From Daphnia carinata (lineage: Eukaryota; Arthropoda; Branchiopoda; Diplostraca; Daphniidae), in contig NC_081339.1 in the NCBI RefSeq assembly GCF_022539665.2, positions 2,690,017 through 2,754,016 of the forward strand: a DNA stretch of 64,000 bases, in the 5' to 3' direction. Positions 36,199-46,491 of the stretch are shown piece by piece (positions within the stretch are counted from its first letter, which is position 1; every line of letters begins with the position of its first letter). The position numbers and the translations under genes were made by a program. A model generated the notes under the pieces. The model saw only the letters and a program-made list of their open reading frames with translations, was not told the DNA's origin and searched no databases.

Positions 36199-39100
36199 TA
36201 TTCAGCAGCCATTTTGGAGTCCGTGGCGTTGATGCAGAGTTCTAGTGTAATTTACAGGTCAGCAACTAATCAAGATCTAATATAATCAACCTCGAGGTTA
36301 TTGTTCCCTTTCTTCCACACCTTTTGATACTTGTTACTTGATAAATCATCACTTTGTCTCACATGCACTGTTTGTGTAATTTGCACTTGCTTTTCTTAGA
36401 TAATACAGAGACGAAATGTTCCTTACAAGGGGCATTTTTTAAACAGCCAGATGTCAGTTTTAGTGTTTCATTTTTCGAAACATCTGCCCGTAATGTTTAG
36501 TGTTTGCTTTTTAGCATTCGTAATTGTACTGCTATTACAGTTGGCAGAAAAAAACAGCGTCCTGTGTAAGTAACTTGGTGCGTATCAAAGGGAAAATTGC
36601 AGACCACAATCCTTTCGTGTTCCTGTTTTCTTTTATAAAGCATCAAAGTTTCCGCAGAAAGTTCGGTAGAAAGCAAAATCAAAGGCTGTCTATATTTTTC
36701 TTATTGCTGCTTGCGTTCATACTGACTATTTTGCCCTGTTTTCCGGTTGCAGAGCTTAAAAATCGAATGGGCTGTAAACGTTCTGCATTGGCTATTCTGA
36801 CGAGAGACAAACATTACCTACAAACTTCTAACTATACTGCAAAACTACGTATGGTGCGCACGGTTACCGTATTTATTACTCTTTTTTAAACAATTAGATG
36901 TACTGCATACAAAACTAAATATCTAGAGCACGTAGTAATATATGTATTTGTGCAAGTGGGTGTAGCATTTTCGTGATCGGGAGGTGTCGTTTGAATCCCA
37001 ACCCCGGCAATTCTAGCCTCCATTCTATTTTCGCCTTTCAACCGTCCCCATTCTTTATTTCATGTGATAAATTTGCTTCAGCCGGCTTATATCGATGCCA
37101 GGCTATACAAAGCGATCTCCGAATATTGAATTTATGACACAAGAAAATCAAGAAACGCGGTAATCCTGGTTTGAACAACAACAAAGTCTAAATACGCGTA
37201 TGTCGGCTTTAGATTGCAATCGATTAAAACCCTTATCAGCAGTGTCATATTATAAGGCAAAGTAAAAAAAAGCAAACTCACTTGTTAATATGAGATTTCT
37301 AGTGAGGTTATTATAGATGCAAGAAGAGCGCACGCAGTCCCTCACTAGTTGCTGGTTTAGAATACCCTCCAAAAATAAGCACCAGGATCAGGTCGAGAAA
37401 TAAAACAAATCCTTTAGATTCTATCTAAACTAGTTTCTTTTTTTTTTTGCAACTGCACTGGGAAAGTAAGTGGTGAACGCGGAGGATGTACCGGGACTAA
37501 AAGCAGTTGCTAGCAACTAAGCCATCGATTTCTTGAAAAAAAAAGAAAGCTGACTGCATTATCACTAAGTTCTAACCATTTGAGAAATCGTTGGCTATTT
37601 ATCTTATCTCTCGTTGGCCCGATCAATTGCATTTTCTAGCCAACCACCAGAGCTCTGTTTGTTTTCTTCTATGGATGGAAACGAAGAACCATCAGAAGCT
37701 CTCGCATGAGCTTATCGTAGCTAACCAATTATCGTTCACCTGATTGTGTCGTTTAACTATTTTCTATTAAACGACCAAAATTTTGCGTTTCACGCTTGTG
37801 CTTCGGCGCTTTTTTCAGAGATCTGTAATGGACCCCCTTTTGAAAATCAAATGCGTGCTCCTGACCGTTGTTGTAATTATTTTGTTCAACGCAAACTAAT
37901 TTGGACATTTTTTTTAGGGGGAATCTCAAAATATTTCATGTAATTATGTGGGATCCGTTAAAAACAAAGAAATTAATGTAACCATCGTAAAAAAAAAATC
38001 TTTTTGTATTGCAAAATTCTAATAGGTGTAAATAGTGCGTGCTCAACGACCCATGTCTGGATAAACGACGGCATCTGCATCAAGAAACAGCGCGTTTATT
38101 ATGGACGGCTACGTGACGCACGCTTATCCTGTAAAATCGATGACTAACGTCGTATTGGGTAAACAGATCTTTATCCATGATATAGTTTCAGCAATGTTTC
38201 CTTCCCTGAATATGGTCACCAATTCTCTCGTGCAAATCCTGCAAAGCCCTGCATTGAAACCCAAAGATAGTCTGATGCGTGGGCGGTGAGAATACCCTTG
38301 AATCTATTTTCAAAGCCCTCCGAATAAAAAAAAAAAAAAAAATATTAGCAATAACCGTGTGGAAAAGCGTAAGAAAGCAGAACGAATTATTAAACAACAT
38401 TTTTCGTAATAAATTCCGTAATCATCCAACACTTTTGTCTTAATTTTAGATATTTTCAGCCTATGGTTGCTCATAGCAACCAAACTATTTCCTCCAGGAT
38501 ATGCTTCATTTCATCTTAACGTACAATTAATCGGCTATTCAGACTCGTTCCATCTTCTGCCGCCCCAGCAACTTTATTGAGGACCCCACCACTTCATCCC
38601 TAAAAGCCAACGGAAGTAACCAAACAAATGCGAAAGAGAAGTAAACACACAAAAAAAGGAAATCAAGAGTATTACGTCCCATTGAATGGACATATCTGAG
38701 GATTTCCGAAAAATATGCCTTCGATCGATTTTTGTCTTTATCCGAAGATTCTTCGGCTCATCGCGGCACGCCCACCATTTTGTGTTCCTTTTCGTTGCTT
38801 TATTGGTTTGTAATGAAAAGCGAGAAACGCATCACGCTGGTCACATAGCCTGGAACTCCCTCGCTACTGTAAAGAACATCGGGTCTTCGATTCGGTGTGG
38901 GATCCCAAAGCTGCCCCTATAGTATCGAGATGTGATGAAAAATGACGTAAAAGGCCCATCTATTGCCGAACCTTTCAATATATAGAATGTGGTGTCGACA
39001 GACAAAAGCACAAACATATCAACAAAGTAATTACAAGGACTTAGCTTTCATGCCATCAGTGTACTGTGTGTGTGTAGGTATATCTAAAGAAAAATGGGTT

Positions 39101-42100
39101 GGTTCTAGTGTTATCAACTGGAACTGTATTTTTTGAGAAAAGTAAGTCTGGGAAATTGTTTAAAAGAATAGGCAAAGGCGATAGAATTTCATATTTAATG
39201 AAGGAAACCATATAATTTAAGGCAGAGTAGCTAAGTAAGAGGGAGGGTTCGAAACACAGTGGCAAATGTATGAATAATTGATGCTGGGCAAGGCCAAGGA
39301 GAAAACAACCTGCGGCTTAAAAAAACAAAAAAAAAATGCTACCTGAAACAAAGGTAAATGATGGGAGACGAACAAAAAAAAGTGAAAGGCGGAATCGTAT
39401 AGAGAAGAAAAGTACATAGCAGACCAAACTGGGCAGTTCTCACGCTGAAGGGCGGGATGCTGGAAGGAATTCTGAGCTCACCAACAAGACATTAACAACT
39501 GACGTTATTTACGTCTTTCTCTTCGTTCGTTATACTTCACAATGGTGCACGTTTTGCATAAACAGTGCGTCAGTCCATAACTAAACTACATTGTGGAAGC
39601 AACGTGTTTTTCAACAGCAGCTAATTCTGAAAAAAGCCGATCGATAATTCATCATCACTTATTCATTGGGAGCCTTTTAAAGGTAGGGTGTGCCTGAGCC
39701 AGATATAGAGAAAAAAAAAAGAAACGAGCATCACGTCGCAGTTAGACGGGCTGTTGTCACAGCTCAATAACCTTTAGTTATTGATCAATACGTTCGGTCA
39801 TCATCTTTTGAAAACATAATTTTTTCCCCCCCATTATTCCTTTCTTCAATGCGTTGGTGTAATCTCGTGTGTGAGGCAGAAGCTGAATGAGAATTCTATG
39901 GCAAGGTGCTCAACGTTAACCATAATCGAATTGAACATGTGTGCAATATTGAGAGACGATCTTATTTTGCGAGTGCTAAGCAGACTAGGTGGGAAAAGAA
40001 AGAAGTCCTTTTATGGATGAAACTCTTAGGAAATGGGCTCCGCATTGACGTTTGTGGTAAGAACGAAGACATGGTTGTTCGTCATCCTTCTATAGGAATG
40101 GGTCTACATAAAAGACTTCCTATATTTCCAAGGCGGCCCTATTGTGTTATTATAGTGGAATAGACGACTGGCGTTGACGCTCACACGAGTCCTCAAGATG
40201 GGTAGACCATTTAGGATGAGCATCAAGCAAACCCGTTTTCAGCCGATTGGGGTATAGCTAACGGGTGACCCATTATACCGCAATTGTGGATGATACTTAA
40301 TCTACTTCATGTTAAAAGAGCTTTATAATTGTTAAGCTAAGAGTGCTTATGCGTTAAATAACTATATGAAACGATGCTGTGCATTAACTTTCAATACCAT
40401 CCCATTTAAGTAAACTGAATATCTTTATTTTCAGTGTTATTTAAAAAATTCTTTGCGAAAGCGTCACCGGTGTACCGCAATTTGCTTAGTATACTGTTTA
40501 AAATGTGTTTGTGAAGAAAAATATCGGTTAAATGGTACGTTCACGCCTTGTTGCTATGATCTCATTTAGGTTCGTCGTTGGTTGACTGCCTTAGTGTTTA
40601 ATTTTTACTTGTGCACGCCGAGCGCAAAATGATATGCGTCTTAACCAGTCATATCACTTTTAAGCCGCTATGAACAAAATATAGCGTTACCTTCGTTGCC
40701 CTTGATATCTGTGTCTAGCGAGCAACGTCTATCCAGAGTTAAAACCGCCAGGTAGTGGATGTTTTAATGTAGTCATTTGTATTGCCCATCTGTGTGTCTA
40801 GCACGATAACATTTGCCTACCAATCCATCGAGTGCAAAACATCGTCAAGGACGACACATTTCATTAAGGATTTTTGACGGTATGTTTTAGCTTGTTAAGT
40901 ACTTCACCGTTCCGCAAAGCCTCGAACGCGCTTTGCAATCAAAACTGTTTGACTGAAAAACTGCCTGACTGTTTGATTTACTACGCCCAGGAGAATTTAG
41001 CGAATAGGTGTGGACGGGAGTGAAAAATGTAGGCGCTTCGAGGAAGCCCTGCAGAGCCTAAACTTTTGTGGTTTGTCACTTGTGCTGGGCGAAATCTAGA
41101 GAAAAGTTGCGGCCGCAACTCGTTGAGTTTCGCCGTCATTTTCAATCAGACAGCCCCAGTGGATCACGATCGTTCGTCCCAGCACGAATTTAACAAACCT
41201 ATTTAGCCACTTTAAGATCCAGTTGTTGCTGGTTCAAACCCTTAAAACTACCAAAGGAATTGGAACAGCAAATAGTACTTATTTATTTTTGCTTTTAACC
41301 AGGGCGTTAATTGCATTTTTTTCAATTCTCCTTTCGACGTTGCCATCAGCAAATTTTGGTAGAAAGCGAATTGCGATCCACACACGTCGTGACGGTAGTT
41401 TAATGATTGAAAAGTTTTTTGCTGTTTTTTTTTAATCATTGCAAAGACCAGTGTGGAAATGTACGAAAGATTAACTACTATATATTGTCTAATTATGCCA
41501 GAATTTTAGAAAGGCTCACAGTATTAAATGGAATCCATTTTTGTTTTAGTTTTATGGTAAGAAGTGAATGGACTTCTCGCATGGTAGAAGACAATTGCCG
41601 ATTTCCGGTAAAGCACATATGATGGAAAAGCAGTATTTTCTTTTTAGATCTTTTGTTTAACCATAACGAGTTTTAATACGCTGCATTTTGTTTCGTTACA
41701 GTGTAACCGGTAATATAATTTATCGGATTCACGGTTTTTTCTTTACGGGGAAAAAGAATGTCTAATAGCGAGACTTCTACGAGTGTGCCACCGCACCTTG
41801 GAGTAGAGCCGTCCCTTAAGTTATTTGCTGACCAACTTTATTTTGTTTCGATTGCTAAAACATGTTGATAAATGTTTTAGAAAATTCCACTTGAATCGTG
41901 GAGCTGAGGCCGTAAACCCATAAAGAGAGTAGGAGTGGAACGGGTCTTATCAGTTGCAAATTAATGTTATTTTATTCGGGTATTGATAAGTAAGGCGTAT
42001 CGAAATGATTAAAATTCAAACACCCAAAACTGGTGGAGTACGGAATTTAGCAAGTACGAAGTATAGAAAACAATCCTATCGAATTAAGGAGAATACTCAA

Positions 42101-42531
42101 TGGTTACAGAGGCGAAAATTTTGAAAACAAATTCGTCAGAGATAACAAAGTTGCCATTTTGATTTTAAATCTTGAGTTGACACTTCGTTTCCCTTATAGC
42201 GTCTGCTCTATTGTTGTGCGTTCCAGGGTTCCAGTCGGCTGCATTAAATCCCTTCCCCCTCGATGCCCTAACTTTGATTTCAACTTCCGGACGCATCTTT
42301 TTTTTTCCTGTACGCACTCGCGACCGCAGAGCATTAATTAGAAAAGGTACCTGAAACCAAAAGAGTAGTCGAAAGTTTTCTTTGTCCCCTGAGGGACTCA
42401 CGACGTGCACTTGTGCTTTTGTTGAGATTTCTTCGTGTTTGACAGGAGGGACTACCTCGCTTCGCTGCTGCTTGGGTGTGTTCTTACAGCTGCTTTTGTT
42501 TCAGTTGAGCTAAGCTACACCTCTGAGTAAG
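36199..42531. other. Long interval without a recognisable gene
   Basis: About 6.3 kb. ORFs up to 121 codons (36524-36889) lack motifs or splice partners. The interval may hold 5'-UTR exons and regulatory DNA of the M6 gene, whose first coding exon is only 4 nt and so implies an upstream leader. Poly-A/T tracts occur near 37440 and 38325. Confidence 0.5.
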
Positions 42532-43535
42532 ATGGGTAAGTCATAAGATTGTATTTTAGGGTGCTGTTCAAATACTAAAATTTACTGTTCACCACATGAA
42601 TTTGGCAGGTTCCTGTAGAGATTGCCTGACACGCATCCCATATGCAACATTTATTGCTACCGTTCTGTGTTTTATTGGCGTTGGAGTATTCTGTGGCACT
42701 GTTTACAGAGGAGCAACACTAGCCAATTTGATTTTGTTAGATGTATTCCATGTACAAGTTGAATGGTGAGTTTTCCAGAAAGTTATTTTTAGTTCAACAG
42801 GTTGTTAATGTCTCCTTGCTGAATATTTTGGATAGGATTGGTATTACAAGGCTCCTACTCATTATTTTGGGTGGAATTATGGCCTGTTTAGCACTCATCA
42901 TGCTAGTTGTCGGGTGCCTGGCCACAGGCAGTACTCGTCACACTGTTTACAGAGCCTGGAAAGCACGAGTAGGTGGAAGACTATCCTGCGCAATAGTAAT
43001 ATTTAAAAAGTTACAACATTCTTGTTACAGTTGGCTTAATTTCACATTTCTTGCAGTTTCTTGGAATGTCCTACATTTTGTTTTATGTCTGGGTTGGCAT
43101 CTTAATTTGTTTGACTATGGTTACCTTGATCTTCACTTTGTTCTGGGGTCTTTGCGTTGACAATCAACGCCGCCACGATCGCCCCTGCATCTCTTTTGTT
43201 CAGTTCGGTAAGTTTTACAACTTTGAAAATACTTAGCTATTGATCTATAAAATGCATTCCTGCTTAAAAATTGTGAAGATTGGCTTTTCCCGAATGGAAC
43301 GACTAAGGACGACCTGGAAGTCTGTGGTCCTGAAGAACTGAAGCTATTTTGTAAGGATTACGTTGAGGTTGCTGAAGTGTCGTTCATCTTGTCGACTGTG
43401 GCCTCGTTTGTGGTCTCACTTTCCCTCGTACATTATTTGATGTGCCTAGCATCAAATTACGCTTACATCCGTGACCAGGAGAAGATCTCCGACTTGCAGG
43501 AGATGCAATACCTCCACGAATCCATCATGAAGTAG
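42532..43535 (+). CDS. M6: M6 neuronal membrane glycoprotein (myelin PLP/DM20/M6 family)
   Basis: Four-pass membrane protein. Exons 42532-42535, 42609-42765, 42836-42995, 43057-43207 and 43279-43535 join in frame (242 residues). The first coding exon is just ATGG, followed by GTAAGT. Landmarks: the N-terminal family signature SCRDCLTRIPYATFIATVLC, then FIGVGVFCGTVYRG (TM1), a loop, TM2 (ILGGIMACLALIMLVVGCLATG), the conserved segment RHTVYRAWKARVGGRLSC, TM3 (MSYILFYVWVGILICLTM), an extracellular loop with Cys (DDLEVCGPEELKLFC) able to form disulfides, TM4, and a C-terminal helix SDLQEMQYLHESIMK. Vertebrate and fly M6 proteins act at the plasma membrane in neurite and epithelial morphogenesis; that is family knowledge. 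The gene converges with PIG-M, 406 nt between stop codons. Confidence 0.95.
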
Positions 43536-43941
43536 ATAAACGTCAAAGTAGATTTTTAGTCGTTTACAGTAGACTAGAGAGGAATCGTGCCTCTACGTTC
43601 ATTCCAACGGACAATTGAATTTTTTTAGATTTCAGACTCCTTTCAGAAATTCTTTTTGCCGTCCAAGTTTGACTCGATTCTCTTTGCAAGTTTCAATGAC
43701 ACAAACGAATTGCCTTTTTGCCTGCTCTTATAAAACAATATACTTCTTTTTATTACATTTTCAAACACCTGCTATTTCACAGTTGCCAAATAGCCCATGT
43801 TTCATCCAGATATCAACGTCGGACGGCTGTTGAAATCAGAATGCCATATATCTTTTACACCTACGAGAGTAGTAAAACAAGTTTCATGGTAACTTAGATG
43901 TAGACGTGTATTTCTTAACATGCTACTAACTGAATGTGTCT

Positions 43942-45192
43942 TTACAATAGTTTTTTTACGCCCCGTCTTCTCTTTACTTGGAGGACTTGGGTCATAATAT
44001 AGACGTTGACGACAAAGAAGAGAAGGCTGGCCATCCAAACGTGTAGCATGACATTGTGGCCCAGGAATTCGAGTCTATACGCGCACAGAAGCCACAATCC
44101 TTGACTCAACAACCATGCCGAAGACATGGCTATACGTTTAGTGTTACTGAAGTTTAACTCAGGAAGACAGAGAGGCAGAAGACTTAGGTACCACAAAAAA
44201 TACTGTGACGTGACCACTTTGTTAAAGGTGACAAAACCAAAGGTGAGAACGAAGAGGCCTAAAGCAATGTCGGCTCTGGAACGATAACGCCACGATATGA
44301 CAAGCACAATAAGCATCTGTGGTAGAAACGAAGCTAATGCGACCAGTGTGGCAGTGTCAAGCCCACCATGAAGGTAGAGTAGGTAGAAATAAGGAGAAAA
44401 GTTGTGTCGGACGTCTTGTCTCGTCAAATGGTACAGATAAGTTTCGTGTAGGAACGGCCAGCCGTAAAAATAATAGCTGACGGAGCTGGCCATGACGATA
44501 GAGAGGCAAAAACCGACAACTAATTTCACTCGACCAAGGTTAGGTTTCAGACTTTGGAATAGTGTAACAGAAGGGCAAATGCTTGTGTAGAAAACCAGGG
44601 AGTAGATGATGGGATACAATTTCAAATGTACTGCCAGGCCAAGTGAAAAGCCACTCGCCAGGTAAGAGCACTGGTCGTGAAAGTAGAGGGTCATGAGTAC
44701 AGTAAGAACAATCAGTGACTCAGCATTCCCTCGTGTTGAAACTATCAGTGTGATGGGATTGAATAACCAGAGGCAAAGACTTTTGAACGCAATTGGTGAA
44801 CTGAATCGCGACCTCACGTTGCCGTATATGATAAGTCCGTTCATCAAATCGATAACTGAGAACAAAAGTTTGCCGAAATCCGAATGGAGGAAGATGTTAG
44901 GTGTCAGGATCCATGCCAGCAACGGCGTATAGCGATAGGTAGGGCGAAGATAAGGAGATTGGCCTTGAGTCACATATCGAGAGGCATCCGAAAAAACTAT
45001 GTAGTCCACATCGGTATACTTAACTGACAGATACTTGTCTTGAAAGTGCCCCCACAGGATTAGGAAGAGGCGGACAGCTAAGCCAGCAGCACAAGCTTTA
45101 TATTTCCTGTTTTCACTATCACTATTTTCTACAGCTTCATTCTGAGCTTCTAGACGCGCGTTCCTATCTTTCTTGCCGATTTGTGTATGCAT
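43942..45192 (-). CDS. PIGM: GPI mannosyltransferase 1 (PIG-M), catalytic subunit
   Basis: ER multi-pass enzyme adding the first, alpha-1,4-linked, mannose from dolichol-P-mannose to the GPI precursor. One uninterrupted ORF of 416 residues, close to the usual PIG-M length. The family signature is clear: YTDVDYIVFSDASRYV (residues 59-74, with the DxD motif DVD at 61-63), then GQSPYLRPTYRYTPLLAWIL, followed by about ten hydrophobic segments. The C-terminus is basic (VKRRRGVKKLL). The start codon at 45192 lies 43 nt inside the upstream NDUFAF8-like ORF, in another frame. The next in-frame Met is near residue 115, beyond the catalytic motif, so 45192 is the only sensible start unless a separate 5' exon is spliced on. 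Very probably the last cistron of a shared transcript. Confidence 0.93.
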   Translation of the reverse strand: MHTQIGKKDRNARLEAQNEAVENSDSENRKYKACAAGLAVRLFLILWGHFQDKYLSVKYTDVDYIVFSDASRYVTQGQSPYLRPTYRYTPLLAWILTPNIFLHSDFGKLLFSVIDLMNGLIIYGNVRSRFSSPIAFKSLCLWLFNPITLIVSTRGNAESLIVLTVLMTLYFHDQCSYLASGFSLGLAVHLKLYPIIYSLVFYTSICPSVTLFQSLKPNLGRVKLVVGFCLSIVMASSVSYYFYGWPFLHETYLYHLTRQDVRHNFSPYFYLLYLHGGLDTATLVALASFLPQMLIVLVISWRYRSRADIALGLFVLTFGFVTFNKVVTSQYFLWYLSLLPLCLPELNFSNTKRIAMSSAWLLSQGLWLLCAYRLEFLGHNVMLHVWMASLLFFVVNVYIMTQVLQVKRRRGVKKLL

Positions 45193-45347
45193 TTTCTTAG
45201 TTGATTGAATTCTTCAAGGCATGCATTCTGCTTCAAGTTTTCTTGGACTACAACACATTTAGCATATGAAACAGCTGGACCTCCACAATCTGCCAAAAGT
45301 TGGGGGAAGATTTTCAGACGAGTTTGAGCCTTCCTTACAGAATCCAT
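45150..45347 (-). CDS. NDUFAF8: NDUFAF8-like complex I assembly factor (twin CX9C protein)
   Basis: 65-residue protein with two CX9C motifs (C21-C31 and C43-C53), the coiled-coil-helix-coiled-coil-helix pattern imported into the mitochondrial intermembrane space by the Mia40 pathway. The order RLKIFPQLLADCGGPAVSYA, then KCV, then CLEEFNQLRKC resembles vertebrate NDUFAF8 (RLRAFPERLAACG, AYGRC, CAREFEALRSC), which works with NDUFAF5 in complex I assembly. Resemblance is from memory, so another small twin-CX9C protein remains possible. The ATG at 45347 is 7 nt after a plausible acceptor (TTAACTCAG, ending 45355), and its 3' end overlaps the PIG-M start by 43 nt. Confidence 0.8.
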   Translation of the reverse strand: MDSVRKAQTRLKIFPQLLADCGGPAVSYAKCVVVQENLKQNACLEEFNQLRKCIHKSARKIGTRV

Positions 45348-45354
45348 AATGAAC

Positions 45355-45412
45355 CTGAGTTAATTTGTGACATAATACTTGTTTTTTTATTAATACTTTT
45401 AATTCAACTTAC
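45355..45412 (-). other. Inter-cistronic intron (58 nt)
   Basis: Donor GTAAGT begins 3 nt after the microprotein stop codon TAA (after AA); acceptor ACTCAG ends 7 nt before the NDUFAF8-like ATG. The length equals that of confident introns nearby. An AATAAA string lies inside, so premature cleavage instead of splicing is the alternative. Confidence 0.6.
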
Positions 45413-45414
45413 TT

Positions 45415-45658
45415 TTACTCTGTGGATTTTTCTAAGGCTTTGTATGAAGGTGTGACTATGGTATCATACACAGGCTTACTGAAAAATATTAATAAACCTG
45501 TGGTTAATGCCAACACGTGAAATACACGGGGATTGCGGGTAATCCAGGAGTTTCGTGGTTGCTGATATCTGGACCACACAGCTTTGCGAACTTCCTTTTC
45601 CTAAAAATTTAACTGAAAACAATAGGCTGAGATAGAGTTACAAAGATAATTTTACCAT
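45415..45658 (-). CDS. Predicted 62-residue single-pass membrane microprotein
   Basis: Two-exon model: the start codon (45656-45658) is immediately followed by a donor (ATG|GTAAAA), a 55-nt intron ends TTTTTAG, and exon 2 (45415-45600) encodes a basic N-terminus (EKEVRKAVWSRY), a conserved-looking RNSWITRNPRVFHV, one membrane segment (LALTTGLLIFF) and SKPVYDTIVTPSYKALEK. Exon 2 cannot start alone because a stop precedes it in frame. I do not recognise the family; length, charge and topology suggest a mitochondrial or ER microprotein, which is a guess. Four nt after the stop codon comes another donor (AA|GTAAGT), and its 58-nt intron ends just before the NDUFAF8-like start, so the two are probably cotranscribed. 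Confidence 0.55.
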
Positions 45659-45977
45659 GAAATTTGAAAGCAGCTATCCTTTGGTAACCAGGTACGCTCT
45701 ACAAGATTTTAGAAAATTATTTTCTTGTTTAATTTCCGTATTCCAATTGAAAAGGGTGGAAGATGTTGACTGCGTTATCTCTGATACCAATCGGTTAAGT
45801 GTTATACGAAACACCGAAGTTGGAATAATACGCAACGAGAATAGAAAACCGTCGTCTGCTTTAGTTTGTTTTTACACTGCAGTGCCAGACATTTTAAATG
45901 TTGTTGAAAAAGAATTAGTTGAAATTAAAAATTTACAATTAAAATTTACAGGTTTAAAACAGGGGGCGAGAGAATAG
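45657..45977 (+). CDS. Divergent ORF of unknown status
   Basis: 106-codon open frame whose ATG shares the palindrome CATG (45656-45659) with the start codon of the minus-strand microprotein. The composition is protein-like (Leu/Val/Glu-rich, helical) but I recognise no family and see no splice partners. It could be a real gene fired from the same spot, or chance frame over the minus-strand promoter and leader. Confidence 0.2.
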   Translation: MKFESSYPLVTRYALQDFRKLFSCLISVFQLKRVEDVDCVISDTNRLSVIRNTEVGIIRNENRKPSSALVCFYTAVPDILNVVEKELVEIKNLQLKFTGLKQGARE

Positions 45978-46431
45978 ATAATCAATGGAGATTTTTAAAA
46001 AACTTGGATTTCATTCCTCAGTGTTCAGCTATTCATTTTGGTCTACTGTGTTCGTCAATTGCAGTCTATAGATGCAGTGTGGGATAGAGGTCCGGCGTAG
46101 TTTACCTGGCGGCTTAGTGGAATGTACTGGCGCGCCATTCGTAAAAGGATTTTATTCATGTTTTACTATAATTCAACTGTCGCGCCAGTACCTTCTGATA
46201 TTAAGCCTGCCTCGGGAAACCCGACGCCGAGCCAAACGCTGAGTGTCGTAGTGTCGGCTGTCGGGCCTTCAAAATCAAGCCTGAGCGAATTAGCGGCAAA
46301 TGTCAGTTTGTCTCCATGTATTGATGTTTCAATTAATCTTTCGATCCCTAAACTCCAATCAATCGATGTTTCGATAGCGGGACCGACTCGTGTATTATAC
46401 AGTCTTTGTTTGAGACCTCGGTAAACGAGCG

Positions 46432-46444
46432 TGACGTTACGTCA
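46432..46444. promoter_or_regulatory. Perfect palindrome TGACGTTACGTCA upstream of cry
   Basis: A 13-bp palindrome ending 47 nt before the cryptochrome ATG. It combines a CRE-like half site (TGACG) with TTACGTCA, which resembles sites for PAR-bZIP/E4BP4 proteins (VRI and PDP1 in flies). Candidate clock or cAMP input; inference only. Confidence 0.35.
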
Positions 46445-46491
46445 TTAGCCCATCACATATTTCAGGATCACGCTTAAATTTCTTCCAAATT

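Noticed and set aside
36524-36889. 121-codon plus-strand ORF
   Set aside because: No recognisable domain or start context; hydrophobic stretch only reflects T-rich DNA.
36940-37015. tRNA-like string GTTTGAATCCCAACC
   Set aside because: No anticodon arm or A-box; chance B-box resemblance.
41215-41260. B-box-like GGTTCAAACCC
   Set aside because: No supporting cloverleaf.
46122-46424. 100-codon plus-strand ORF just before cry
   Set aside because: Not in frame with cry and ends before its ATG; likely leader or promoter DNA.
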